Below, one piece after another: positions 35,130 through 44,027 of a DNA stretch of 64,000 nt. The stretch is taken from assembly GCA_963710495.1 (NCBI GenBank), contig CAVQAI010000011.1, forward strand, positions 310,001 through 374,000. Reading direction: 5' to 3'. The notes under the pieces were generated by a model, which ran no database searches, had not been told where the DNA came from, and saw nothing but the letters and a program-made list of their open reading frames with translations. The position numbers were made by a program, and so were the translations under genes. The first letter of the stretch is position 1; each line of letters begins with the position of its first letter. This DNA comes from Bog-756 sp963710495 (GTDB lineage Bacteria > Actinomycetota > Acidimicrobiia > Acidimicrobiales > RAAP-2).

Positions 35130-35726
35130 TCAGCCCCGAGCCAACTGCACGAACGAGTAGATGGCGAGCCCGGCCAGGAGCACGCCGCCAACCTTTCGGA
35201 TCACGGCCAGAGGCACGACCCGGAGCAGGATCCGGCCGGCGAAGGCCCCAAGAGCGGCGACCGAGGCCAGGGCGAGGACGGCGCCGACGAATACCGCCGC
35301 CGGATCGTGGTACTTGGCCGCCAGGTTGGCGGTGATGATCTGGGTGAGGTCTCCGAACTCGCCCACGAGGATCACCGTGAAGGCAGTCCCCGTCGTCTTC
35401 AGTCCCACCCCCGCCGCGTCGACCTCGGAAGCGCCCTCGGCCCCGGCCTCCCGCTCGGGAACCAGCAGGAGGTAGGCCGCCCCGGCGCCGAAGAGGAGCG
35501 CGGTGATCGCCTCGATCCACCGGTGGGGGAGGAGCCGAATGAGCTGCCCGACGCCAACGGCGAGTGCCGCGTGGAGTGTGAAAGCGATCGTGGCGCCCAG
35601 CCAGACGAGGGCCGGCCGGTACCGGCTACCCATGATGAGCATGGCGATCATGGTCTTGTCCGGAAGCTCAGCCACGAAGATCAGTGCGAATACGGTGGCG
35701 ACGGTCCCGAGGTTCACCCCGTGCAT
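35130..35726 (-). CDS. GDT1/TMEM165 (UPF0016) family divalent cation transporter
   Basis: 198 aa, six helices in two inverted halves. Each half carries the family motif E-x-G-D-(K/R)-T/S: LIFVAELPDKTMIAMLI (about residue 18) and ILVGEFGDLTQIITANL (about 120). The first copy has Pro in place of Gly. Family members such as MneA in Vibrio export Mn2+, and TMEM165 supplies Golgi Mn2+. It interrupts the glycan region, and many neighbouring GT-A enzymes need Mn2+ or Mg2+, so a link is possible but unproven. Confidence 0.88.
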   Translation of the reverse strand: MHGVNLGTVATVFALIFVAELPDKTMIAMLIMGSRYRPALVWLGATIAFTLHAALAVGVGQLIRLLPHRWIEAITALLFGAGAAYLLLVPEREAGAEGASEVDAAGVGLKTTGTAFTVILVGEFGDLTQIITANLAAKYHDPAAVFVGAVLALASVAALGAFAGRILLRVVPLAVIRKVGGVLLAGLAIYSFVQLARG

Positions 35727-35930
35727 GTTAGGAACCGGGGATGTCTCCGGAAGGTGACGGTCCGGCAGGGGCCGTCACCCGCGGCCACCCGGTTGCGCCG
35801 GGCCGCTCGAGCGCCCCGGAGTGGTCTCACGGCGGTCCGAGCGGTCTTCCAACCCGGCATGGCCTCGACGACGCTCCCGGCGCCGGTGGAAACGGCGGCC
35901 GCGTTGTCCGGACCAAACCCCCAGGTTAGG

Positions 35931-38214
35931 ATGACCGGACCACTGGGGGCTGACCGAACACGATACGCGGGTCGTCCGAGTCACAATCATCACTCGTTCT
36001 CTGAGCAACGGACCGCGAACTTGGCGATTCCTCACACAGCTGTTCCCGCCGCAGAACCGGCGCTCGAACCGGGGGAGACGGAAAGCGCCATCCGATCACG
36101 GGCGCGGCGCAAGGCAGTCGACGGGCCGCCGATTCGATCTCGGCGCCGGTTCGTCATCGCCGTTGCGGCCGGCACCGTCGTGGCCGCCGTTCCGTACCTC
36201 TGGGTCCTCTGGGACCTGTGGACCGGGACGATCGACACGCTGCGCAGCGCCCCGGTGGCCGGTGACTTCTACGACCTCCAGGCCCGCTCGATGATGCACG
36301 GGCACCTGGCCGTGCCGACGAACTCGATCGGGCCCGAGGCCTTCCTCCACGCCGGAAGGCAATACACCTACTTCGGGCTCTTTCCATCCCTGTTGCGGAT
36401 ACCGGTCTTCTGGCTGACCAACTCGTTGGATGGCCGGCTCACCGCTCCGTCGCTCCTCCTCTCCTGGGTGGTCACCGCGGTCTTCAGCGCCTTGCTCATC
36501 TGGAGAGTGCGGACGATCGTGCGCGGTTCGGCCCCACTTGGACGAGCGGAGGCCACGTCGTACGGAGTGGTCACCGCGGCGATCCTCGCCGGATCCGTGC
36601 TCGTCGTCCTCGCCGCCACGCCGTACGTGTACGACGAGGACTTCGCCTGGAGCATCGCCCTCACCGTCGGGGCCCTGTTCGCTCTCCTGGGCGTGATGGA
36701 GCGACCCACGACCGGCCGGGTGGCGCTGACCGGACTACTGGTGCTCGGGGCCGTGCTCAATCGGGCCCCGACCGGCTGGGCCTGTGCGATCGGGGCGCTC
36801 CTCGTCGCCGTGTGGTTCTTCCTCGGGCGCCACGGTGCCGAGAACCGCCGCTGGGCGGTACCAATGCTCGCCGTCGGTCTGGTGCCACTGGCCGTAGCCG
36901 CTCTGCTCAACCTGGCCAAATTCGGCTCACCGATCGGATTCTCCCTGACGCACCAGCTGTACACGCTCGAGAACGCTCACCGCCGCTATTACCTGTCCAC
37001 GACGGGGGGGAAGGGCTACAGCCTCCGATTCATACCGAGCACGCTGCTTGCGTACTTCGGACCTGCCGGCATTCGCTACACCACGGTCTTCCCCTTCATC
37101 ACGATGCCTGCCGCACCGGCGACGGCGGTCGGGGGCGTCGTCCTCGAGTGGCAGTACCGCACCTACAGCGTCACCGCATCGGCGCCGCTCTTCGTACTAC
37201 TGAGCATCGCCGGGGTCGTGACGACCCTCCGACGAAGGGTCGGGCGGCTCGGCCTGATGCGGATCCCCCTTTTCACCGCACTGATCGGGTCTGCTGGAGT
37301 GGCGGTGTGGGGGTATCTTGCCGCCCGGTACATCGGCGACTTCGTCCCGTTCATGATCATCGCCAGCGCCGTGGGGCTCGTCGACCTCTGGCGGCGCCTG
37401 GACCGCCGGGCTACCCGGGTTCGACTGGCCCTGCTCGGTGCCGTGATCGTCCTCGGGGTCTATGGAATCGCGGCCAATGTGGGTGCGGCGATCACGCCCA
37501 ACAACGATTGGAACCGCACGCAGGCGTTGCATTATGTCCAGGCGCAGAAGTCGATCAGTGATTCGACGGGCCATCCCCTGGTCGGCAACATCGAGCGTGG
37601 CTCGCAGCTCCCACTGTGGGCGCCCGCCGACCGACTCTTCATCGTCGGGGATTGCCAGGCCCTCTACGTATCGAACGGGATGGACTACTCCCACAATTCG
37701 CCCCAGCAGGCCTACGAGCATGCGGGCTGGAACGCGGTCCAATACGGCTCCCGGATCGTCTACGACGTCTCCCTCACGCTTCGGGCCCCGACCGCCGAGA
37801 TGAAGGGGAAGGTACCGATCCTCACCATCGGTCGGGACACGATCTGGATGAGGACGGTAGGCCTGGACCAAGTCAAGTTCGGGTTGGATGATCCCCGCGG
37901 CACGACCACGGGACCACCGGCAGACCTGGTGCCGAACTTCGTCTATCCCTTCGAGCTCGACGTCGATCCATACATGCGTTGGCTGACGCTTCAGCACCTT
38001 CGGCAACACGTTCCTCAGCGCCGAGTGGCCGAACGGACCGGCAGCACCGGTCGTCGCAGTCCAGCCCACCGTGGGCGGGTATGCCTACTCGGTGGCGGTC
38101 AGTGAGCCCGTTCAGGACGTCAGCCTGTGTCGCAGCCTTCTGAGCCAATCAGAAGGCTCGCCAACTGTGGCCGCACGTGGACCGTCGCGGGCGCACGCCG
38201 CGGCTGCCCAGTGA
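35931..38214 (+). pseudogene. Large polytopic membrane protein, C-terminus probably frameshifted
   Basis: The open frame 35931-38105 (724 aa) has about eleven membrane helices. Key segments are VPYLWVLWDLWTGTIDTLRS, a periplasmic loop with TYFGLFPSLLRIPVF, and a soluble domain after residue 520. The protein is GT-C-like in layout, but I recognise no named family. Near 37985 the coding signal (G/C at third positions) moves one frame. The shifted frame reads FSTFGNTFLSAEWPNGP and continues to a stop at 38212-38214. A second, decayed copy lies at 58873. The start is uncertain: ATG 35931 is used, TTG 36018 is possible. Confidence 0.65.
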
Positions 38215-38301
38215 TGCGGGCTGGCCGGGTCGACGAGGAGCGAATGCCTCAAGACGAACGGGGGAGGGCCCTCCGGCCGGGGCCGGACGGCAACACCGCG
38301 A

Positions 38302-38405
38302 TGGAACGGCGACGCAGGCTGGAACGGCGACAGAGCGTGGGAACGGCGACAGAGCGTTGGAACGGCGGCCGAGAGTATGGCGGACCAAGGTATGGCGGCC
38401 CGAAG
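38302..38405 (+). repeat. Minisatellite: four 18-20-bp units then two 15-bp units
   Basis: TGGAACGGCGACGCAGGC (38302-38319) is followed by near-copies at 38320, 38338 and 38358 whose shared core is GGAACGGCG. Two TATGGCGG-based 15-bp units follow at 38376 and 38391. No spacers or palindromes are seen, so this is not a CRISPR array. It fills the gap between the membrane-protein gene and the next methyltransferase. Confidence 0.8.
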
Positions 38406-38424
38406 TCCGGCCATCGAACGTAGG

Positions 38425-38430
38425 TAGGGT
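38425..38430 (+). promoter_or_regulatory. Leaderless -10 box (TAGGGT) for the coiled-coil methyltransferase
   Basis: TAGGGT lies 8 bases before GTG at 38439 and overlaps an alternative TTG start at 38430. The geometry favours the GTG. Confidence 0.4.
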
Positions 38431-38438
38431 TGACCGAA

Positions 38439-39464
38439 GTGAGCCATTCCGACTCCGCATCGTTTCCCTTCCCGGCTCTCAACCTCCTTCACCGTACGGG
38501 ACACAGTGGTGACGACGACCCCTACGGGACCTATGACCGCATGGGAGCCTTCCTGCGGGGCTTCATCGAGGATGCGTTACCCGACGACTGGACCTGGACC
38601 GGCCGCCGAGTGCTCGACTTCGGCTGTGGAGCGGGTCGTGTATTGCGCCACTTCGCCCCCGAGGCTGCGGACGGAGAGTTTTGGGGATGTGACATCGATG
38701 GTCCGAGCATCGAGTGGGCTCGTCGAAACCTCTGTCCACCGTTCGATCCGGACCACATCCTGCATTGCCCTGAAACTCCCGGGCTGCCCCAGGCGGACGG
38801 CTACTTCGATCTCATCTACGCCATCAGCGTGTACACCCACCTCACCGATGATTGGGCCGGCTGGTTGCTCGAGCATCACCGACTGTTGGCCGATGGGGGG
38901 CTGTTGCTGGCCACGTTCTTGGGGGAGACCGCGATCGAGAAGGTCGTCGGCGAGGCCTGGTACGAAGAGGGCATCGGCATGAACGCACTGAGAGCAGGAA
39001 CACCCTGGGACCTCGGTGGCCCCGTCACCCTGCACTCGCCGTGGTGGCTCCGTGTCCACTGGGGACGCCTGTTCGAGGTCCTGGCCTTGGAGCCGGGGGG
39101 TGAGAAGCCGGGCTCCCATGGTGTCATCCTCCTGCGGCGCAGGTCGGTTCATCTGACCGTCGGGGATCTCGAGAGGTTGGACCCGGACGAACCGCGGGAG
39201 GTGTCCGCCCTACAGCACCATGTACGGCAGCTGACCAACGAGACGCTCCAGTTGAGACAGGCCACCCAGTATCTGGAAGATCGCCTCCGGGCGTTGGAAG
39301 CGTGTGAGGAGCGAATCGGCCATCTCCAAGACGAGGTGAGACGTACCACGGATCTGCTCGAGGCCGTCCAGGGCTCGGCGTCCTGGCGCCTCACCGCTCC
39401 GCTGCGAGCGGGGATCGATGCCCTGCGGAATCGGGCTCGGGCTCGAGGGCGAACGCGGCCTTAG
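38439..39464 (+). CDS. SAM methyltransferase with coiled coil and SWRLT-type tail
   Basis: 341 aa from the GTG at 38439; TTG 38430 would add three residues. The methyltransferase core (residues 45-190) has RVLDFGCGAGRVLRHFAPEA, FWGCDIDGPSIEWARRN and FDLIYAISVYTHLTDDW. From about residue 245 a coiled coil (SALQHHVRQLTNETLQLRQA, IGHLQDEVRRTTDLLEA) leads to GSASWRLTAPLRAGIDALRN and an Arg-rich end. The tail type recurs on other enzymes here. It is the first gene of a run reaching to 44010 and is probably a glycan methyltransferase. Confidence 0.82.
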   Translation: MSHSDSASFPFPALNLLHRTGHSGDDDPYGTYDRMGAFLRGFIEDALPDDWTWTGRRVLDFGCGAGRVLRHFAPEAADGEFWGCDIDGPSIEWARRNLCPPFDPDHILHCPETPGLPQADGYFDLIYAISVYTHLTDDWAGWLLEHHRLLADGGLLLATFLGETAIEKVVGEAWYEEGIGMNALRAGTPWDLGGPVTLHSPWWLRVHWGRLFEVLALEPGGEKPGSHGVILLRRRSVHLTVGDLERLDPDEPREVSALQHHVRQLTNETLQLRQATQYLEDRLRALEACEERIGHLQDEVRRTTDLLEAVQGSASWRLTAPLRAGIDALRNRARARGRTRP

Positions 39465-39633
39465 TGCATGCAACGACGGGTTACCCCCTGCCGGGCTGAT
39501 GAGCCGGTGAGACTCAACTCCGCCGAAACTGAAGCGTCGACGCCTGGGACCTTCCCCCATCGAACGCCCGGGCCGCGGTCAAGGCTCTGGCTGAGGACAA
39601 CGTCCCAGGCTGAGGGGCCCAAGAGTTTCGGAT

Positions 39634-39673
39634 TAGGCTTGCCAGGGTGATGGACTTGGGGCTCCGATCATGA
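39634..39673 (+). promoter_or_regulatory. -10 box and eight-codon leader ORF coupled to the next gene
   Basis: TAGGCT (39634-39639) is followed after 7 bases by GTG ATG GAC TTG GGG CTC CGA TCA TGA (39647-39673). The TGA overlaps the ATG of the next gene (ATGA, 39670-39673). A leaderless mini-ORF would deliver ribosomes to the glycosyltransferase start, which has no clear Shine-Dalgarno. Confidence 0.4.
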
Positions 39674-41547
39674 GTCCGACGTACTACGTATATGTCAGCG
39701 ACCGAGGCAATATCTTCATGACGGAGATTGCCGGGCTCCTGGCGGCCGGACTCGCCGATCTCGGGTACGAGACCGTGTTCCCCGCGCCCGGCCTGCCCGA
39801 GGAGGGCCAGGCCCGGATCAACCTCGTTGTCGCCCCCCACGAGTTCTATCCGCTTCAACGCGGCTACGACGAGCGGGCACTAATCCGAGCGGCCAAGGCA
39901 AGCGTCGCTGTCGGGGTCGAGCAACCGGGGACCAACTGGTTCGAGCTGGGTACGCGGTACGCCGGCATGGGTCCCATGGTGCTCGACATCAACCGCTACG
40001 CGGTGGAGGAGCTCGTCGGACGTGGTTACGACGCACACCACCTGCAGCTCGGCTACCACCCCAAGTGGGACAGATGGGACGGGGACCCGAGCCGCTCGCG
40101 GCCCACCGACCTCCTCTTCCTCGGATCGTTCACCCAGCGCCGGGAGTTTCTCCTTTCCAAATGGGCGACCGTTCTGTGGGACTGCCGAACCGACGTCCGC
40201 CTCTTCGAGTTCCCTCGGCCGATGAGCGAACCCCGAGGCCATTTCGTGGCCGGGCAGGCAAAATGGGAACTGCTCGCCTCCAGTCGGGTGTTGCTCAATG
40301 TCCATCGAAGCGATGTCCCCTACTTCGAGTGGGTCCGGGTCCTCGAGGCCGTGATCAACGGCTGTCTCGTGGTGACGGAGTCATCAACGGACTACGGACC
40401 CCTTGTGCCTGGAAAGCACCTGGTCGCCGCTCCGGCCGACGTACTCGGCGCCTATGCCGCCAGCATGGTCAACGACGAGGAGCTGCGATCCCAACTCGCC
40501 AATGAGGCCTATGACCTCGTTCGGACCAAGCTCGAGTTGACGACACTTCTCGGACCGATCTGTGCGCAAGTGGAAGAAGCCGCGCTCTCGGGTCCTGGGG
40601 TGAAGAGAGCGAAGAGGAAGTGGACGCCTCAGTCCAGATCAACCAACCAAGTTCGGCGTGCCTGGGTACAGGTGCCCGAATTTCGCCCATTGTCGAGACC
40701 CGAACGGGTGGTGGCGACCCGGGTCAAGGAGCTCCTCGACGGAGAGACCGAGTTGCTGCAGAGGGTTGAAGCCCTGCAATCCCGACTGGTCTATGGGTGC
40801 GACGACCATATCGAGGTGTTCGAGACCGATCCGTGGGAGGGTTTCCGTCCTGATGTGAGTGTCGTAATCAGCTCATTCAATTATGAGCACCTCATTTCCG
40901 AGGCGATGGTGTCGGTAACGAGCTCACTGGGCGTCGCGGCCGAACTCGTCGTGGTGGACGACCATTCCCGGGATAACTCGGTCCAGGTCATCCTCGATCA
41001 GATGGAAGCCTCGTCGTGGTTCCCGATCAAACTGGTGGTGAAATCAGCCAACTCTGGGGTGAGTGTGGCCCGAAACACCGCCTTTGCCGAAACCCGGGCA
41101 GACCGGGTCTTTGTCCTGGATGCGGACAACGTGATCTATCCGGCCACACTGCATAAGCTCTCGGCCGCACTCGACCGCTCGCCGGAAGCAGCCTTCTCCT
41201 ATGGGATCATCCACACCGACGGATGGCACGCATTGCTGAGCCACCTCCCCTGGGACGTGAGACGCCTGACGGAATCCAATTACATCGATGCCATGGCCAT
41301 GATGCGAAGGCAGGTTTGGGATGAGTTCGGGGGATATGACCCGCTGCTCGGTATTCGAGGCTGGGAGGACTACGAGTTCTGGTTGCGTCTCGCCGCCCGA
41401 GGACTCCACGCTGAGTTCGTCCCCGAGTTCCTCGGTCACTATCGAGTCCATGGAGCATCTCGCCAACAAACGGTGAATCTCGACACCTCTCCCCTCACCG
41501 AGGAATTCCGCAATCGATACCCCCTGCTTCCCTGGGACCAGGGCTGA
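39670..41547 (+). CDS. Two-domain glycosyltransferase: CgeB-like GT-B plus GT2
   Basis: 625 aa. Residues 1-310 are a GT-B-like domain of the CgeB type: VYVSDRGNIFMTEIAGLLA, LLFLGSFTQRREFL, and donor end LLASSRVLLNVHRSDVPYFE then RVLEAVINGCLVVTESSTDY. Residues 395-600 are a GT2 domain: DVSVVISSFNYEHLISEAMV, VVDDHSRDNSV, VFVLDADNVIYPATL (DAD metal site), and GGYDPLLGIRGWEDYEFWLR with the ED motif. At 45441-47274 the same two functions are encoded by adjacent overlapping genes. It probably adds two sugars in sequence. Confidence 0.8.
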   Translation: MSPTYYVYVSDRGNIFMTEIAGLLAAGLADLGYETVFPAPGLPEEGQARINLVVAPHEFYPLQRGYDERALIRAAKASVAVGVEQPGTNWFELGTRYAGMGPMVLDINRYAVEELVGRGYDAHHLQLGYHPKWDRWDGDPSRSRPTDLLFLGSFTQRREFLLSKWATVLWDCRTDVRLFEFPRPMSEPRGHFVAGQAKWELLASSRVLLNVHRSDVPYFEWVRVLEAVINGCLVVTESSTDYGPLVPGKHLVAAPADVLGAYAASMVNDEELRSQLANEAYDLVRTKLELTTLLGPICAQVEEAALSGPGVKRAKRKWTPQSRSTNQVRRAWVQVPEFRPLSRPERVVATRVKELLDGETELLQRVEALQSRLVYGCDDHIEVFETDPWEGFRPDVSVVISSFNYEHLISEAMVSVTSSLGVAAELVVVDDHSRDNSVQVILDQMEASSWFPIKLVVKSANSGVSVARNTAFAETRADRVFVLDADNVIYPATLHKLSAALDRSPEAAFSYGIIHTDGWHALLSHLPWDVRRLTESNYIDAMAMMRRQVWDEFGGYDPLLGIRGWEDYEFWLRLAARGLHAEFVPEFLGHYRVHGASRQQTVNLDTSPLTEEFRNRYPLLPWDQG

Positions 41548-41563
41548 TTCCATTGAGGTGCAG

Positions 41564-41875
41564 ATGATCGATCAGACCGATTCCGGCCACGATTCCCGGG
41601 TGCGAAGCCTCGAAGCGGAGATCCTCTCGATGCGACGACAGGTCGAGTTGCGCGATGAGCTGCTCCGAGTCCTGAACCGACGTCTGCTGCAACTCGAACG
41701 CGGCGAAATAGTCCCAGTGCCGATGAGTCAGATCGAACCGCAATCCCCGAGGGACGACGGCCCGTATCTCCGCCGTCTCGTCCGCTCGATGCTCGACACC
41801 GACCTGTTCCGGTGGGCACTTCCAGCCCGCCGGTTTCGTGGCCGGATCTATGCCCGGCGTCAAGGTTCGCCATGA
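41564..41875 (+). CDS. Small coiled-coil protein with basic tail
   Basis: 103 aa from the ATG at 41564, chosen because GAGGTG lies just upstream; GTG 41558 is an alternative. A heptad-like helix (VRSLEAEILSMRRQVELRDE, LLRVLNRRLLQLERGE) is followed by a proline-containing linker. It ends in the basic segment LFRWALPARRFRGRIYARRQ. There is no enzyme domain. The stop overlaps the next gene's ATG (ATGA, 41872-41875). Like the protein at 33373, it looks like a stand-alone version of the coiled-coil-plus-basic-tail module carried by neighbouring enzymes. Confidence 0.65.
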   Translation: MIDQTDSGHDSRVRSLEAEILSMRRQVELRDELLRVLNRRLLQLERGEIVPVPMSQIEPQSPRDDGPYLRRLVRSMLDTDLFRWALPARRFRGRIYARRQGSP

Positions 41876-42786
41876 GCGCCGACTCCTCCCGGCTACCGTC
41901 AGGCCTCGATCTTGGTGATATCAACGATGGGCGTGCCTTGGCGATCGGAAGGGTCCCGGCCAACAGCTGGGTGCTCGATATCGGACTTACCGACGTCTCG
42001 GTGGCCCAGGCCCTCACGGAAATGGGTTGCCGGGTGTGGGGTGTGGCACTCGAACGGGACAAAGGCGAGATGGCCCGGGGTGTGTGCGAGAAGGTCTTCG
42101 AGGCCGACCTCAACGCTCTGGACATCATCGAGCTCGTCGGGGATCAGAGGTTCGACATCATCCTCATGCTCGACGTGCTCGATGAATTGGTCAATCCGAC
42201 CGCATTGCTGTCCGTGCTCCCGGGCGTGTTGGCCGACGACGGATGGGGAGTGATCTCACTCCCCAACGTCGCCCATGCGTCGCTCCGTCTGGACTTTCTC
42301 CAGGGACGCTTCGGCTTCTCGGACAGGGGCCCGGCCGGTCGGACGCAGTTGCATTTTTTTGACCGCCATGGGATCGAGGACCTTCTCCAGGAAGCCGGTT
42401 GGCAGATGTTCGACCTGGCCCGGGTGCTCCGGCCACTGGACGATTTCGGGTTTCAATCGGAAGGCGTGGATGCCGAGCTGGTCGGTCGGCTCGAATCGGA
42501 CATCGAGGCGCTCACTCAAGCGTTCGTACTCGGCGTAGCACCGCTCGGGTCCTCTGCTCTGAAGAACCACCCCGTGCTGCCTGGTGCGGCCGCTCAGGCC
42601 ACGCTGTTCCTAGCGATGAATCGAATAGCTGAACTCGAAGAGGAAGTGCGACAACTGAACAAGCATCATCTCCCGAATCTCCTGGATCAACTGGATGAGA
42701 TACGTGAGAAGAGCCTCGAACGCAAAGGTAAGCTCAAGGACATTCTCGCCGCCATGCGAGAGTTCTCCGCCATGCGGGAATCCTGA
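41872..42786 (+). CDS. Methyltransferase-like protein with C-terminal coiled coil
   Basis: 304 aa. The fold follows class I methyltransferases: VLDIGLTDVSVAQALTEMGC near residue 33, VWGVALERDKGEMA, FDIILMLDVLDELVNPTALL, VLADDGWGVISLPNVAH. Motif I is DIGLTD rather than the usual DxGxGxG, so SAM binding may be altered. A GT-linked group with HFFDRHGIEDLLQEAGW is typical of glycan methyltransferases. The last 50 residues are a coiled coil (RIAELEEEVRQLNKHHLPNL, RKGKLKDILAAMREF). It is coupled to the small coiled-coil gene upstream by an ATGA overlap. Confidence 0.72.
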   Translation: MSADSSRLPSGLDLGDINDGRALAIGRVPANSWVLDIGLTDVSVAQALTEMGCRVWGVALERDKGEMARGVCEKVFEADLNALDIIELVGDQRFDIILMLDVLDELVNPTALLSVLPGVLADDGWGVISLPNVAHASLRLDFLQGRFGFSDRGPAGRTQLHFFDRHGIEDLLQEAGWQMFDLARVLRPLDDFGFQSEGVDAELVGRLESDIEALTQAFVLGVAPLGSSALKNHPVLPGAAAQATLFLAMNRIAELEEEVRQLNKHHLPNLLDQLDEIREKSLERKGKLKDILAAMREFSAMRES

Positions 42787-42795
42787 GCGGACACG

Positions 42796-44010
42796 ATGTC
42801 TGATGCGCACGGCCTGACCGGTCCGGCGATGCCCGGACCCTTCCCCAAGGGGCCTTGGGTAATTGTTGCGGGGATGCATCGCAGCGGTACATCGGCGATC
42901 ACCGGTGCACTGGGGGAGCTGGGGATGTCCTTACCGCGTCCGGAGGATCGCATCGAATCGTCGCTGAGCAATCCGGATCACTGGGAGAGTAATTCGATCA
43001 TGCTCCACAACGATGAGGTGCTGGACCGCCTCGGTGGGAGCTGGTCTGCACCGCCGGACCTCCAGCCGGATTGGGTTCACGAGCCGCAACTGGCTGGCCT
43101 CGCCGATCCTGCCCCGCTGTTCTCGAGAACGTTTCCGGAACCGGGTCCTCTCGTGTGGAAGGATCCTCGCCTCTGCCTCCTGCTGCCCTACTGGCGGCCT
43201 CGCATTCCAGAGCCGGTGGCCGCTGTCTTCATCTGGCGATCCCCGATTGCCGTGGCCCACTCTCTCCAGAATCGTGACGGGTTCACCCTCGTCCATGGCC
43301 TAGCCCTTTGGGAGCGGTACAACCGAGCAGCACTCGAGGGGCTCCGAGGGATGGATGTATTCGTGTTCGCCTACGAGGCTCTGATGCAGGACCACCGCGG
43401 CACCGTCGGTTCGATCGCGGAATGGCTCGGTTCGCTCGATCAGTTCGCAGCACGAGCCGAGCAATGGGACGTGGACAAGGCCGCCTCTCTAGTCTCCGAC
43501 GAGCTCGTTCACCAGTCAATCGACGCGGGGAGCGAGGGGCTCCTGCTTTCCGAGCACCACTCGATGACTCAGCTCCTCTCTGATCTGGAGGGCGGGCACC
43601 GACCGTTCGACCCGGGGCCCCTCCTCGACGAATCGGGATGGATCATGGACGTTCTCGCCGACCGACGAGAGGCGAGACTGGCGATCAAACGGGAGGGCGA
43701 GTGTTGGGAGCGGGTGGCCGATCGAGTGCGCCGGGTGAGCCTTCTCGAGGCCGAGGTCGGGGCCCTGACGGATTCCCTGCACTCGGTTCAGGAGGGCTTG
43801 GATTTCGTTCAGGCCCAGCTCGGTCACCGGCAGGCAGAGCTCGAGCAGACCCAGACCCTCCTCGGGCAGACGCAGACAGAACTCGGGCAGGCGAGACGTG
43901 AACTCGCCAACCTGCGGGCCTCGACGAGTTGGCGCGTCACGAAACCCATCCGTTCGGTGTCAGCGAAAGTCCAGGGTCGCACGAGAGCTTCTCGCGGAAC
44001 TCCCAACTAG
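42796..44010 (+). CDS. Sulfotransferase-family protein with coiled coil and SWRVT-type tail
   Basis: 404 aa. The PAPS 5'-phosphosulfate loop WVIVAGMHRSGTSAITGALG begins near residue 21. A 3'-phosphate-type segment FIWRSPIAVAHSLQNRDG lies near 144. The domain ends around residue 290. A coiled coil follows with repeated Q-T-Q-T-x-L-G segments (EQTQTLLGQTQTELGQARRE) and then ASTSWRVTKPIRSVSAKVQG. It would sulfate a glycan, or may act as a relative with another role. It starts 9 bases after the previous gene. Confidence 0.8.
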   Translation: MSDAHGLTGPAMPGPFPKGPWVIVAGMHRSGTSAITGALGELGMSLPRPEDRIESSLSNPDHWESNSIMLHNDEVLDRLGGSWSAPPDLQPDWVHEPQLAGLADPAPLFSRTFPEPGPLVWKDPRLCLLLPYWRPRIPEPVAAVFIWRSPIAVAHSLQNRDGFTLVHGLALWERYNRAALEGLRGMDVFVFAYEALMQDHRGTVGSIAEWLGSLDQFAARAEQWDVDKAASLVSDELVHQSIDAGSEGLLLSEHHSMTQLLSDLEGGHRPFDPGPLLDESGWIMDVLADRREARLAIKREGECWERVADRVRRVSLLEAEVGALTDSLHSVQEGLDFVQAQLGHRQAELEQTQTLLGQTQTELGQARRELANLRASTSWRVTKPIRSVSAKVQGRTRASRGTPN

Positions 44011-44027
44011 CCCGCGCCGAGATCTCG

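Noticed and set aside
35127..35930. Long upstream extension of the membrane-protein frame
   Set aside because: It runs antisense through the clear GDT1 gene and then through GC-rich intergenic DNA. The membrane protein's own features begin after about 35931.
38302..38405. Possible CRISPR array
   Set aside because: The units are adjacent with no unique spacers, and no cas gene is present in the window.
38127..38423. 98-codon ORF containing the minisatellite
   Set aside because: The composition follows the repeats, no family pattern is seen, and it overlaps the probable true end of the membrane-protein gene in another frame.
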